The position numbers were made by a program, and so were the translations under genes. 64,000 nucleotides of DNA from Antedon bifida. Lineage: Eukaryota > Echinodermata > Crinoidea > Comatulida > Antedonidae. Numbering within the stretch: position 1 is the stretch's first letter; each line of letters starts with the position of its first letter. The notes under the pieces were generated by a model. It did no database searches, was not told the DNA's origin, and worked only from the letters and a program-made list of their open reading frames with translations. Of this stretch, positions 1 through 20,336 are shown in pieces. The DNA lies in assembly GCA_963402885.1 (NCBI GenBank), contig OY727094.1, forward strand, positions 33,420,501 to 33,484,500, given 5' to 3'.

Positions 1-1452
1 CGGTTAGAATTATCCTAAAAGAAAGAAGCAGACTACTATATGATTCTCAAAGGAGCTTGTCATCCTGTATTTCATCTTCACGGGAAATGATCGGATTGAG
101 ATTGAACAATTTTGACCTTTGACACTTCCATTATTCACTACGTTTTCTTACCTTTCTAGATTTAATTTGTTACACCCAATAAAAACATTTCCGAAATGTA
201 ATAAAAGTGGAAAAATTAATCACAAACATCGACCAATTCACAATTCGGACGCGGGTAAAAATGATCATCCAATTTCCAGTGAAGATGACGCGTTTTAAAC
301 ATGTGCCCACGCGTTCAAACTCTTTGTGACATTTTTATTTAATGCGGATACGGGATCGCACACGAGGGAATGCGTTTTATAAAACGTTTTGCCCACTGCT
401 GGTGATATTTTTGTATGAATGTTCTCTTGCCCACGCATTTTAATTTGTTAATGGCATTTTTAAAATTATCTACCGTATTCTCTGGTCAATGAGAAAATTA
501 GAAACTTCCTAACTCCATTTACTTGAGTCACCATTATATTTCTTGAGGATAGAGTAAGGTAATGCCTTTATCTACTATTGCTATGTTAGGCTAATATTTT
601 TAGAGGGCGCAACGTATATTTTTATTTTTATAGCAAAGTACACCATCTTTGTTTATAGTGAATAATTTGACGTTAGAGGGCGTTTATGCACAGCAAGGTC
701 TTTACGTACCAGGTATCTGATTGGTCGAAAGTTTTGGAATAAGACATTATCGGTCAATTAATACTCACTCAACAATGATACAATACCACAAGTATTATAG
801 GTTACTACAGTTACATACATACATACAGCTTGTTACAAACTGAGATGATATGTTGTGTCGTGCAGAATAAAAAATACGTAAACCTTAGTATATTAAGAAC
901 TTGTAAGTTTATTCAAACAATTTAAAAATACAATCAAAAGAACAAATACTGAATCCTCCGTATACAAAGTCAAACAAATACATGCGGAAATTTATTTAAA
1001 TAGAAATATATAGAATTATATATAGATTTATTTAAGTAGAAATGTTATTTTACATAATCTCAGAATACATACAAACTATTTACATCATTTTGAAAACAAT
1101 CGATGTAAACATACTTTAAAATGTACACTTTTATTTATTTAAATGAAAGTATTAGTTGATTAGTAGATTAAAGTGCACAACTCATTCTCCTTTGTATGTG
1201 AATTACTGTTTACATCTATTATTAACACAATCGCTATTCAAAATAAAATCTCAATGACGTATAAACAATTTACCAATGCGCATGCGCAGTTTGAATGTGT
1301 ATAATATAGGATGTAACCCTGCATCCGTACACTGGCATTATTTTGTTTGATGAATCAAAGCAAAAACAAAATAATAACAATCAAAATTAAAAATTAATGT
1401 CACTGAAAGTGAACTCGAAACAGGTATTGCAATGTTTAAAAGGAATGGTTAT
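1..1452. other. Gene-free flank containing the MMP 3' UTR
   Basis: No coding exon is visible on either strand. The part nearest 1453 should be the MMP 3' UTR. A short tetranucleotide run (ATAC repeats near 815-828) is the only simple repeat seen. The rest is AT-rich sequence with no recognisable structure. Confidence 0.5.
1130..1139 (-). promoter_or_regulatory. Candidate poly(A) signal of the GPI-type MMP gene
   Basis: The minus strand reads AATAAATAAA here (two overlapping AATAAA hexamers), about 315 nt past the stop codon at 1453. It is the first good hexamer downstream. Positional inference only. Confidence 0.35.
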
Positions 1453-9005
<7,553 letters not shown>

Positions 9006-10137
9006 ACCTTCCCAATGCTCAACCTCGACTGCAGTAAACCCCCAGTTCTGACTCTGTGCATTTCTATCAGAAATGTGTATGACGGTTATTGAGCCAGGGG
9101 AAGTGAACTAAATAACCAATCAGAATAGAGAAATCCACAAAAAAAAGTTATCACGTCACTACCGACGGAAATCGTTTTGAAAGTACAATATATAATAATA
9201 TGTTTTCATAATAAATTAATATAATAATGTATAAATACTGAATGTCTATATAAATAGATTGATTCGTAATTAAAGGCGAGGCCCACTCACAGCATTCAAA
9301 TACATTATATAATAGTAGGACCCTAAATCGAAAAAGATTCCATTGTTAAAAATGTTTATTTAATGAAAGGTAGATTTTTATTTGCCTTAGTGAATTGTTT
9401 TTGATGTTTTTCTGAAAGTAATAAAGATACCGAGATATTATATTGACTTTATATATATATTTTGTCTGTAATACTATACAACCTCAACCCTTTTTGTTGT
9501 TATCTTTTCAATGATTTCTTTATTTGCTATGGATATATGGTCATGGTATTCCGAAATAAAAAGATGAATGAATGAATGAATTAACAATGAGAAAACAAAA
9601 TCACAAGACAACAATGTGAAACTGTGTAAACACTACATTGATTTAATAAGCATTATGAGATACAAGATGAGTGTAATGATACATACACGTTATCTATATA
9701 ACATTATAATTATTATTCAATAACTTACGATCCTTTCAATCATAATCTCTGATCCAAGCTTTGTGGTATTTAATAATCTTACCATCATGTTACGTTTCCA
9801 AATATAAGTAGAACAACTAAGTTTATTTCGTGACGTATTACTTTAATCGAGTACTTACTCGAGATTAGCCTACTTTTTAAAACTCACTTTGTTACAAAAA
9901 GGAAAAGTTAGAAATGTCAAATATAAAATCAAGGTATAAAAAATAGTCTATGAAACAAAGGAATTCTTTTAGTCAAATTTACCCGCATCTAAAAAAAAGT
10001 ACCTCATTTTAAACTTCTAATTAAAGCAACCTTAACCCATTGCATGGGGGTTATTTAAAAGTCAGTATGTACTAATGTTTTTGTTAAGTCTGTTTCTTGT
10101 CTGCAAGTGAATTGTTAGTGACAAGTTACTTAGTTAT
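9006..10137. other. Intergenic spacer between the tandem MMP genes
   Basis: Must hold the 3' UTR of the pseudo-MMP and the promoter of the GPI-type MMP. Apart from a short ATGA microsatellite (about 9563-9580) and the poly(A) candidate, no structure or coding exon is visible. Confidence 0.5.
9822..9827 (-). promoter_or_regulatory. Candidate poly(A) signal of the pseudo-MMP gene
   Basis: AATAAA on the minus strand about 310 nt beyond the stop codon (10138-10140). Positional inference only. Confidence 0.3.
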
Positions 10138-13100
10138 TTAGTCATCAACTGCCCGACACATTAAAAAGTCCACGCCGAACGAACGGGGGAACCCCTTCTC
10201 AACAAACTGTCGTCTGTTGTTGTAGCGGTAGTATTTCTTTCCTTTTACGAAGTAAGTGCATCCTGCAATAAATGATAACAAATAATATTATAGAGAATTA
10301 AATTGTTTCTGACTGTTTATTCATATCAGTCTAATGACTGGTACTTGCAGCAGTAGACTTACCGTTTCGGTAACTGAATGCACCGTCTATGTTATCAGGA
10401 ACACCGGCCCACGAGTCTTTTATCAGTTTGGGATAACCTCTGTCAACATCCATTCTTTTTTCGTCAAATCGCCATACTTGATTTTTAAAGAAGAAATAAG
10501 TTTTCCCAACGTCTGGCCAAGTCAGCGTAGCATCAACCTTTCTGGGTAGCTTCGGGCTTAGATGACTGATTGGTTTGGGGAATCCTGGCCTGGGTCTGTT
10601 GTCTCTATATTCCCAATATTTTGATCCTATACATACAATTATAAGAACGGTGACTGAAAAATAGTATTCATAATGTATAATAATATTGGTGGCAAAATTC
10701 ATGATTATCTGAAGATAACTTCTGAAAAGAAAGCTGGGTGTGCTATCTGAATGGAACTATGGGACTCAAATCATACAAATATTACTGGCTGCTTAGATTA
10801 ATATTATTGCAGCCACTAATGTTACTGGTGTTAGTATTACTGCTACAGCTACTCTACTTCAAGCTTCAACGACTACATGCTGCTACTACCAGATATGCAA
10901 CTTGCTAATTCTGCAACTAGTGATGCTACTATACTACCACTCTGTTGTGGTTGGTGTTGCAACTACTTCAGTACTTGCTTAGACTATGAATACTAAGACT
11001 ATGCTCTTTCTACTAGGTTACTACTGCTGATGTTACTATACAGTATGCGGCTTAGTGTCACTACAACGTATGATTAGTACTGTGGTTGGTTAGTGGCAGC
11101 GTTTTCAATAGCGATCACAAGAATTCTAGTCCTCTTTAAATACCTTTGAAAAATAGGATAGTCGTATCAGGTCTTTCATATGTTGCATCAATATTATCTG
11201 GCAGACCTTCCCAAAATCGATCGACAGGATCTCCGTGATTGATATCAGAAGTGCTTACTCCAATAAAATAAAGTCGCCAGTAACGGTTGTCCTTTTAACA
11301 AATACGTAATTATGAGATTTGTACGTTTGAGGTATGACGAAAATGGTCTACTATTTTGAATTATTCTCGCATTACCATTTGGGAGATGAAGTAGGCATAA
11401 TTAAACCAAATTAAATGTGTGACATTTTTTGGGGGGAAATGGCATAAGGAACAAAACAAGTTATTTGATCTATCTAGAATCATGGACTAAATTAATTTGG
11501 TTAAAATGTCTTACTGAACTGTTTCTATTACATTATTCCTTTTGCAAACGAAATGAAAAGAGAACCTCTTATTTATGTGATTACAAATAGACAAATAACA
11601 ATGCCTCACAATCAAATATATCCGACCTTGTCATTGAGTAGCAAAATAATATTTCCTTTATAACATAACATTACTTGGGCAGAGTGCCTAAAATTAATAA
11701 TGAATGATGTAATGGGCGTGAGCCTGCAAAGGGGGATTACTGAATGTGTTATAATGTATTGTCAGTCAGTACATCTGCCCTGAATTACCTCTAAGTATCG
11801 AACAACATTGGTGGAGAGTTTCATTTTGTGATTTCATGGCCATTCATCTAAATAATATACCTATGTTTAAACATAATATTGTCCGCCTAAGAAATGTTTT
11901 TTTGGTGAATATGCCATTTTAATGTCACATAATAGTTATTCACTTTGACCAAAAATTGGATCCAAACAATATATATAATATATAATATAATATATAATAT
12001 ATATAATATAATATATATAATACTGAAAAAATGTAATTTAATAACCAAATTGACTGGAAATTCAATGGGTTTTTGGTTGAATGTCACCAAGTGAAAGTAT
12101 TTAGTTTATTTTTTTTTTACGGAAGTGATTAACATTGTTAAAATTGAGAACTGGCCTATTCAACGTCTTTTTATATTAATCTTCATTTTTTATATATTTT
12201 TAAGGGACAATACATCTTTAAAAAACATTCTAAACAATTATAAGGAATCAATAGGAAAGTATAATCTCAGAAATCTAATTTTCAGTTTGTCCAATGTAAT
12301 GGGTCACTGTTCACAAACGGAAACACAACAGACTTTATAAAATGCAATCTTTGAGGCCATCAAAGAAAATATAACAAAATTTTGGTTTCATTCTGAACAA
12401 AACAAAATTACAATTATTTTTTCCTGTAAAATAAAAGAATAAAAACTGAAAGCGTTGATGAACGAGATTACCTTAAACATAAATATATCGCCACGAAGAA
12501 AGGCGACTGCATCATACACCTTGTTGCACGGCCTGGACACTTCGCTTTCGTCATCCTCACCCGTCCTGGCTGGAGAATTCCCAATCTCATCAACAGGTTT
12601 GTTTCCTATTTTAAAGAATACAATAATGTGTTCGCTAATAAATCTATTTTAAATTCATATTATATTTAGATTTGTTTGTTGATAATAAAGTTTGCGGTAC
12701 TGTACATTGTTTTTGTTATTGATTTCCACACATTTATATGATAATTAAGTAACAATAAACATATATATATATATAAGAAAGATGTGTGGCTGGTGGGCAA
12801 ATAAGTTCAAAGAACTTTGAGGCTTACCCACCAGAAAAGATACATAAACATAATCAAATATGACGAGTAAGATATACATTGTAAGAATATAAAATAAGAA
12901 GAAAAAAGAAATAAATGTTACATACAAAATACATCACGTGTATTTCTCGACGTTTCGATCAATATACTTTGATCTTGCTCAGGAGTGAGAATGCATTAAG
13001 TCCAGTTTCAGATACAGGTTCCAAAGAGAGAATTATAACAATGCCTATTTGTGTAGGCCTATAGTATTGCAATCATTATATAGAAATAAATGATAATTTG

Positions 13101-14849
13101 CCTACCATATAGACGTTGTATCCCGTCCCTGTCGTCATCCGGTAGTTGGAACTGAGGTATAAATTCATGGTAGAAGGGTGACATCAATGCCTCTGTGTCA
13201 GATGAATGTGCAAGACCCAGGCTATGGCCGATTAAATGAGCAGCAACTTGGAAAAGGTTTAAACCTGAAAAACAGAAGGGTGCGTTAAATTAATAAGTAT
13301 AAAAAGAAAGAGCTTATGAAACTAAGCATATTAACATATTTCTAAAGAAGGTATTCATTTGTTAATATGCTTTATCTTGTTTAAAATAGAAAATATCTTT
13401 CGTATCATTAGCCTAGAGTATGCTACCTTCTTAAGAATAAGAATGTAGCTTTTGATTGATCGAATTACTTGCGCGTACGTCATCTTTGCGTCGAAACCAA
13501 GCTTGTGACGGGTTTGTGTTTGGGTATACGTATGGTGCGCTCTTGACGCAATAAAATATAATTTAATTCTAACAGAATGCCTTACCGTCCATGGTTTGGA
13601 AAGTAAACTTCTCATCGTCATCAAAATGAACATCACCATCCATGGCATTGACTGCGTTCTCCGGTGGAAATGCGTGGCCAAACATTCCACCTGGCCCGTC
13701 AAACCGATAACCATCACCGTGGATAGCACCTGCATCAAATCTTAAGTTAATATCGGCGCTACCGGTGGAAGTTCGTGTAAATACCAATGGTGTGACGTCA
13801 CTCCAAACTTGAAACGCTCGTTCAATTGCATTCTCAGTATGTTGTATTGGTAAGTCTGGTGTCGTGTTTATGATTCTTGATTATTTATATGGAAAAAACA
13901 AATAATATTTCAAATCGTATTGATACGATGTCCTGCCATGTTATAGCAGGCAGGGGGTTTCTAATTAACAATTCCCTGGATATACAACTAGATTGTCAAC
14001 TATATAGAAGGACAGAAGTCAACAGGTCGCAGGTGAGGGCGGCTATAGTCAAATACATTACCCGAGAATATGTAAGTAATGTTCGATCATCTTTTATTTG
14101 AATTTACAATCAACAGCGGGGAGCCCACCATTTACAGACTTATTCCACCCATAACGAAGTATAGACAGGGACTAAAATAATTGCCTAAGCTGCAGAAAAC
14201 CAAGAAATGTCCTACCTGTAAGTAATCTTATTATTTTGCCATTTGCCGCCTGTGAACGCAGCGCGGACAACACGCACCGACAGTTTGCCGCCCGATCTCT
14301 TCACTTGCCCATTAGCGGCTACCTTGATTGGATCAGGAACTCCGCATCTTGGCTTAGCCATCAACGTTAAGGTGTTGTTGTCGAGTTTCCCCGTCACTTT
14401 CAGTCCGGAAAAATTTTGCATTTGTTTAAGAGATTTCTTAAATGTCTTCTTAGTAATTGTTCCAAACCCTCCTATTGGTGGTAAATAATCGTACATTTGG
14501 AGATAGTCCTGGAGAAATTGGAAATTAAAATGATTGAATTACATAATTAAGGTGAACAACTATTTGTTAATGGTCTCATATTTATATAGTGCTTTTACCA
14601 ATCAGCATATTTCTCCAAAGCGATAGAAATAAAAGGAAAACTGAATTAATATTATGATTACATCTTTATATTTGAGTTCATATACAAAGTAGAAATACGA
14701 AGTCATTATAATAAAAATGTAATGCTTACCACTCCTTTCTGGACATCTTGATCTTTGAGATCAATTGGTTGCTCATTTGAAAACGGTACACCTTGACAAA
14801 GAAGCACGCCACCTATCGTCAAAAGCCCTACCAACCAGTAGTCCCCCAT
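10138..14849 (-). CDS. Secreted matrix metalloproteinase paralogue with a destroyed active site (pseudo-MMP), 510 aa
   Basis: Eight in-frame coding exons on the minus strand: 14730-14849, 14216-14508, 13586-13875, 13106-13264, 12472-12605, 11144-11291, 10363-10626, 10138-10262 (1533 nt, GT/AG throughout). It has a signal peptide (1-20), a canonical cysteine switch PRCGVPD (Cys about 95), the [12 protein letters not shown] structural segment, [11 protein letters not shown] (244-254), the Met-turn LMSP, an acidic hinge and a hemopexin domain from the Cys in exon 5 to the Cys near the end. In HExxH the catalytic Glu is Leu (codon TTA); all three zinc-binding His are kept. Changing GAA/GAG to TTA needs at least two base changes, so one sequencing error cannot explain it. 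The frame is otherwise open, which argues against decay. There is no clear furin site or membrane tail. It shares the exon phases of the neighbouring MMP but lacks one catalytic-domain intron. Loss of peptidase activity is inferred from the family mechanism. Confidence 0.88.
11905..12220. repeat. Dispersed ~300-bp repeat, copy 1 (intronic)
   Basis: Colinear with 31722-32010. Shared blocks include CACATAATAG, TATTCACTTTGACC, GGGTTTTTGGTTGAAT, GAAGTGATTAAC and GGGACAATACATCTTTAA. An AT dinucleotide-rich expansion (about 11968-12020) interrupts this copy. Located in a pseudo-MMP intron. No ORF. Confidence 0.65.
13106..13264 (-). other. Exon encoding the HLIGH pseudo-active site
   Basis: This exon corresponds to the zinc-binding-helix exon of the adjacent active MMP (3404-3562, the same 159 nt and the same phase 1/1). 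Codons read CAT TTA ATC GGC CAT, i.e. His-Leu-Ile-Gly-His, then Ser-Leu-Gly-Leu-Ala-His. The first-shell zinc ligands and Met-turn remain, but the general base that activates water is missing. Confidence 0.9.
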
Positions 14850-14977
14850 TGCCACTGTTTACGACGTCTATAGGCTAAATTACATTGTACAAAAAACATT
14901 GAATAAAATAAAAAAAATTACATTAAAAAAAATATGCAGTGCAAAAGTGCTGAGGAGTTAATGTTGGAGCTGATGGG

Positions 14978-14985
14978 TTTATAAA
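14978..14985 (-). promoter_or_regulatory. Candidate TATA box of the pseudo-MMP gene
   Basis: TTTATAAA lies about 130 bp upstream of the start codon at 14849, leaving room for a start site near 14945-14955 and a ~100-nt leader. It is self-complementary, so orientation comes only from the gene. Confidence 0.35.
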
Positions 14986-15787
14986 TGGAGCTCATTTTCC
15001 TATTTTACCGCTCCACCAATCCCAACCCAGCAATTTTTTTTACAAGGTAGGCCTACTAATTTAAGAGGGTTTCTCAAAGACACTGAGTATTTGAGCCACA
15101 GGACCCCATTGTGTGGCCTGTGTCGAAGCGAATTGTTAAATGACACCCCTAGATGGCCGCAAATGGTACGTACAATTCATGATAAATGGCAAATGATTTT
15201 TTTTTGACGAAAAGTTCATATGTGAATACTTGATCCATTAGAGGTAATCTGTGACGCTGACGCTCAACAACGATAAAATACCCTGCAACTCTGTAACTAC
15301 TTTATGACTAAGCCTATCAAGGTCCGTGTCATACCCGCCCCCACCCCTCCCCCTAAATTTTAAAGGTGCCCTTTTTTTGCGTTTGATGCGAATGTGAGGG
15401 GGAATTCCCGATGGAGGTAATAAATTCTAGTAACTATAATTAATTAATGTAAATTAATTATTATTACCAATTAATCATTTAAAAAAGTTAGACAACAAAA
15501 ATATGAAGCTGCTGCTATAAATATTGAGGAAAACGTTAAATTGTATTATTTTGAATTAAATGCTAAATAAGTCAGCAGTTAATTAAAACCACAATTTCCA
15601 AAGTTCATTTTCATTTATCCACTATAAAATGTACAGTAAATAATAATAGTAGTATACCTATTGGTGACTGCTATGTATTCTGCCAATTTACAAATATTCC
15701 CTTCCAGACTGGACTTTATATGGATATTGTATACGATGAAATGGCACTTAAATTTTAATTTAGTGGCAGAAACAACATTTAGTATGA

Positions 15788-15842
15788 AATTAAGGGTGTT
15801 GCCCGGGCCACTAGGGCAACACGCCTGGGTCCACCCCTGGAT
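15788..15842. other. Short GC-rich island with a 23-bp imperfect palindrome
   Basis: GTTGCCCGGGCCACTAGGGC and following bases form an imperfect palindrome within an otherwise AT-rich stretch. No gene or known element was recognised. Confidence 0.35.
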
Positions 15843-16492
15843 ATAAGGCCTATGAATCAGTTTATTTGCATGAACATGTGTATGTAAACATTTTAAAACT
15901 CCCTCATCAAAATATCGCCCTCTATACATAAAAAATACTGATTTTTTCCCCCAATTACAAACAGAATTGAGCGGTGCTAATAGGTACGAGTGTGGGAGTA
16001 CTATAGATGTTATAAATTCCACACCTGTAACCAATGTTTATTTTACTCTTGACGTTGAAATAAAGCTGCTGGACGACGCAGTACATTCTTACGGTAGGTT
16101 TTCAATTCCGTATTTTTAATAATTCGTTCTTGGAATCGATAACTATACGTATATTTGTTTATACCAAGGTTTAGTATTCACAGTTGTAAAAATAATAATT
16201 GAGAGAATGTTGGGTTCATTAAAGATATAATTGAGACAATCGACTCCATTAGCTATACAAATAATGGTATAGATGAGCACTTTAATTTGTTTGAGTCTAC
16301 TCTTTGAATAGGGAACAATTTCCTATGTAAAAATGTGCGTCGTGTATTTATGTGTAGGCCTAGGTCTACGATCTAAAGGCAATGTTGTATTTCTTCTTAG
16401 AGGTAAATTTTGTATAGAACATTAATTTGTTGTAAAATTCCTCACTAATTATAAGCATACAGTATAGAACCACTATTAAGGGGACACCGCTA

Positions 16493-16682
16493 TTAAGGGT
16501 CTTTCATACCTGTTCCGGCACGGTTCCGGTCCGGCGACGAAAAATCCAGTGTTTCGTTTTCACGCGGCTACGCGCATATCGATTGGCGCATACCCGCGTG
16601 GAGCTTCGTGAAAACGAAACATTGATGTTCGATTCGCCGGACCGGAACCGTGCCGGAACAGGTGTGAGAGACCCTTTAAGGG
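16493..16682. mobile_element. GC-rich foldback element with ~75-bp inverted arms, TTAA-flanked
   Basis: The left arm begins TTAAGGGTCTTTCA and runs through CTGTTCCGGCACGGTTCCGG; the right arm is its inverse and ends GAGACCCTTTAA. The arms are nearly identical, with a short central loop. The island is strikingly GC-rich in AT-rich surroundings. TTAA at both outer ends resembles the target preference of piggyBac-type elements. Two spurious overlapping ORFs across it are artefacts of the palindrome. Confidence 0.75.
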
Positions 16683-17956
16683 ACACTATCGTGAAACGAA
16701 CAAGGTGCAATATTTGTTTTAACCCTACTTACATGATACGTTCGGAACCCAATTTCATTATTAAAGTATATTGTAAAAAAATGGTAGATTAATGGTATCA
16801 AGTACATGATAGGCTTGTTATTACAATAACAATGAAAGGCATATTTGATAGACGTCAACATATATTTCTATAGGCCTACCAAATCACAATTCGTGGTGGT
16901 ACTTCAAATGGTCAACATAAACGTATTCATAACTTCACATCCAATAAGGGTGCAAAGTTAAACATTGATATTATTATTGACATTATACATAGAATAGACA
17001 CGATCAAATATAAATAGATCAGGTCACAGGCACAAGCACAGACTCCAAACCAGGTCACTCAAGAAAGCACAGACTCCGTTAGGAGTCTAAGTTTTAACAC
17101 TATACTAACCTGCAAATCAGCATTCGATACCTTCACATTATCATCCATTGTTTATTGTTAGTACTTAGTATTTTAAACTTCTACCATTTTAAATTTGGTT
17201 ATTTCTGAATTTTTAAAATAAATTAATAGCAAATTTACGGATCAAGTTGTACATACAATTGTGTATTGGTCTCTCAAGAACTTTAATACATCCGTATTCG
17301 ACTTTTTCTCACTCCTCAAACAAGGCCATGTACATGGCTGCAGTCGCGTGCTCAAATTTGAGTTAGTGCTTACCGACCAACCGACCGATATAGTGAGATG
17401 TAGAGTCGCGTTTGCACGCGACTCGCGACTAAAAAGCTATTATCACATTTTGAGAATCGTTGTTCCCGAGATCAGTGAAGCAGAACGAGCGTTGTGAAAA
17501 AATCCTTTTCCACAGTTGCGCGCGTTTACAAGAAAAGTGTTACTACGCTACATTGTTATTGTGCTTGTACTGTTATACTGCAACGCCAAAGATAGGTGAA
17601 ACAGAATGAGTTTTGCGAAATCAGCTCTTTCTATCTATAGTACCGCTTCTTGGCACCAAATAAACATTAAACGTGTTAAACGTGATATGGACTGATATGT
17701 TATTGTTATGCTTTAGGCTCATAGCATATCAAACATTAAAAACAAACACGTCTAGCTGTTACAAGCATACGTGTTTTGATAAAACTATACGATAGCCGTC
17801 GCATAAGATGAATGCAAACATCATTATCTCATTCGGGCAACGGGCAAACAATGTTAAGCAACATATTCGAATCGATTTGACCCATTATGATTTGCCGGGG
17901 TTCAAAATGCTTGTTCTCTATCACTGCTGTCGGAAGGAAAATGTGCCACTTGTTTT

Positions 17957-18086
17957 TAAATTCCCACTAGAGGCGCAACGCAAGCGAGTTGACCAATGAC
18001 AAGCCATTGTTCGAATAATCCATCGCTTGTGATTGGTCAAATCACTTACGTCCTTGCGTTGCGTCACTAGTGGGAACCAAGCTTTA
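17957..18086. mobile_element. GGTTCCCACTAG-family MITE, core type A
   Basis: Ends are AAATTCCCACTAG and CTAGTGGGAACCAAGCTT. Subterminal repeats GCGCAACGCAAG and CTTGCGTTGCGTC are inverted. The core carries inverted TTGACCAATGACAAG/CTTGTGATTGGTCAA segments. Shares termini, but not core, with the copies at 18242 and 19000. Confidence 0.75.
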
Positions 18087-18241
18087 AGCTTAATAAAATG
18101 ATAAATTGAGGCTGAACGTGTTTATAAAAAATACTGTAAGTGACAACTAACATTAAATGAGAAAATAACCGTTTATTATATAAGATAATTAATATTATTA
18201 TAAAGTTTGTCTTTAGTCTGTCTCATGTTTATGAATTTCCC

Positions 18242-18454
18242 TAAAGCTTGGTTCCCACTAGCGACGCAACGTAACGCAACCTACGCAACATAAGCAAATG
18301 CCCTTCTAATAATTGTGTTTTCCCCCGCCTGCGTGAAATCAAACCTGTGATTTTTGCAGCACTGTTGTGTCGTCGGTTCCCACTTGTGATTACGCAATAC
18401 ATCACTTTGCGTCAATACGTCGCTGCGTTGCGTTCTAGTGGGAACCACGCTTTA
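18242..18454. mobile_element. GGTTCCCACTAG-family MITE, core type B, copy 1
   Basis: Starts AAGCTTGGTTCCCACTAGCG and ends CTAGTGGGAACCACGCTT, with a ~210-bp total and no ORF. Highly similar along its whole length to 19000-19220 (shared CCTGCGTGAAATCAAACCTG and GTCGGTTCCCACTTGTGATT). Confidence 0.8.
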
Positions 18455-18999
18455 CCGTACGTATAACATTTAACAAAATAGGAACAAACGTCTGAGCCTA
18501 GGGGAATTTTTTTTTTCTTAAAATAAAGTGTCTTCTTAAATCTCAGGCATGAATTTGAAATATAGTATCTTGTTAAATTTAACAAATATGTGTAACAGAA
18601 ATTACGACGGAAACATGAATTTCACTTAAAATGATCAAATACAAAATTTGGCAAAATTATGCTATAAAAGCAATGTATATCATTAAAATAAAATATAATG
18701 TATATCACCATATTTGGTGACTCCCTAGAAAGTGAAAAAGTGCAAAAAAGTGGTGGGTATACACTGAATAATTTTCGCTGTAGCACGAAACAAAAATCTG
18801 AAGTTGAATCTTTCTATTTAAAGCATTTGTGTACAAAAGCATAGCAATTTTACTGTTTTAATATCCCCCACTGATAAGAAAATGCCTGTTTTCAACAAAA
18901 TCATATAGCGCATAAAAAATCCCATACGTAGGGGAAATTATAGATCAATAATTATTAGAATGTATGATCAATAGAAATGTTTTGCCCGCACCCAGTCTT

Positions 19000-19220
19000 T
19001 AAGCTTGGTTCCCACTAGCGACGAAACGTAACGCAACCTACGCAACGTAAGAAAATGCCCTTTCAATAATCGTGCTTGCCCCCACCTGCGTGAAATCAAA
19101 CCTGCGATGTTTGCAGCACTGTTGCGTCGTCGGTTCCCACTTGTGATTACGCAATACAGCACAGTGCGTCAATACGCCGTAGATTGCGTTACGTTGCGTC
19201 ACTAGTGGGAACCACGCATT
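19000..19220. mobile_element. GGTTCCCACTAG-family MITE, core type B, copy 2
   Basis: Same orientation as 18242-18454 and about 0.75 kb away. Intact terminal repeats AAGCTTGGTTCCCACTAG / CTAGTGGGAACCACGC. Two overlapping minus-strand ORFs here are artefacts. Confidence 0.8.
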
Positions 19221-20291
19221 CAAGAAAAACATGCGTAGAAAGAGAGGTCATCATATTGTAAAACTATAATGAAATTAACATTCTGTCCATTGAGACAGAC
19301 TCAGCAGGACAAAGGCACAGAAATACACCAGCTTGTGATTATTGTCAGTAGGATACGAAACAAAGCTGTGTTTATTTAAATCTTTAATATTTTTGATTCG
19401 AAATTTATTGAAAGCTGTGGGCTAGTCTAACCATGGATTAGGCCATATTAGGCTATATTTGGAATCAGTAACAGAAAACCCGGATTTTTCTGATTTTTCT
19501 GGATATTTCAAACAAATTGCCAATAGAAATAAATTTACACATAATTTGAATTAAGATCTGAGATATAAAATAGAATTAAATTGCTTTTCTAAACTAATAT
19601 TATGTTAATTGAGATACGTCAACATTTTCAATAATAAAGACAAAAACGAATAAATATTTGTTAAAAGATTTAGTTTAGGAATTGTCCTTTAAAATGAAGA
19701 TGTAGGGACCTATCGAAAATTTGACTTGAGAGCAGTTACAGAGGAGTGTCTCTTTCTTTTATTTTTTCCATTTTGTTTAACTTTAGAAATGCTTAGTCCC
19801 CGAATTGTGTGAAATAGGCTATTTCACACAAAAGTTAACGACATTTATTGCGAATTATTGAGTTACTTACGAAAAAACACAATTCCTCGCAAATAAAAAT
19901 GTATAATTTATGTATAAACAAAGGGTAGGCCCTAAATGCCTATATATTTTTTAAAATAAATTCATTGAAAGAGAAATATTAATGATTGTGAGATTACCGT
20001 ACCGAACGAAATACTGACGAGTTATTAGATAATAATTACTTAAAAGAAAAACTGGTATCTAGCCTACAGAAACAAATTAAAACGGATCTCGAGCGTAATA
20101 TGATCATCATTGTAATTATCTATATCTGGGCCTATAGCCTTAAACCGAACCAATACAAAGTGAAAACAGGGTATATAGTGTACGCACACTTTTTGCAATC
20201 TAAACTTTTCAATCTCTTGTATAATATCAGGGAAGACTGAAATTAATTTCCCTGATAACATCAACATAAGAACGCATTCGTCGAACTACAT

Positions 20292-20336
20292 GATGGGGGT
20301 GGTGGGGGTGTTGTTGTTGGTGGTGGTGGTTCTAGT
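20292..20336 (+). repeat. G-rich GGTGG/GTTGTT low-complexity tract
   Basis: Runs of G (GGGGGTGGTGGGGGTG, then TTG and GGT triplets) on the plus strand could form a G-quadruplex. Otherwise simple-sequence DNA. Confidence 0.6.

Noticed and set aside
15615..16034. 139-codon minus-strand ORF
   Set aside because: No recognisable motif; it spans unrelated low-complexity and GC-island sequence.
16504..16792. Overlapping Arg-rich ORFs on both strands
   Set aside because: Created by the GC-rich palindrome; the two strands encode mirror-like sequences.
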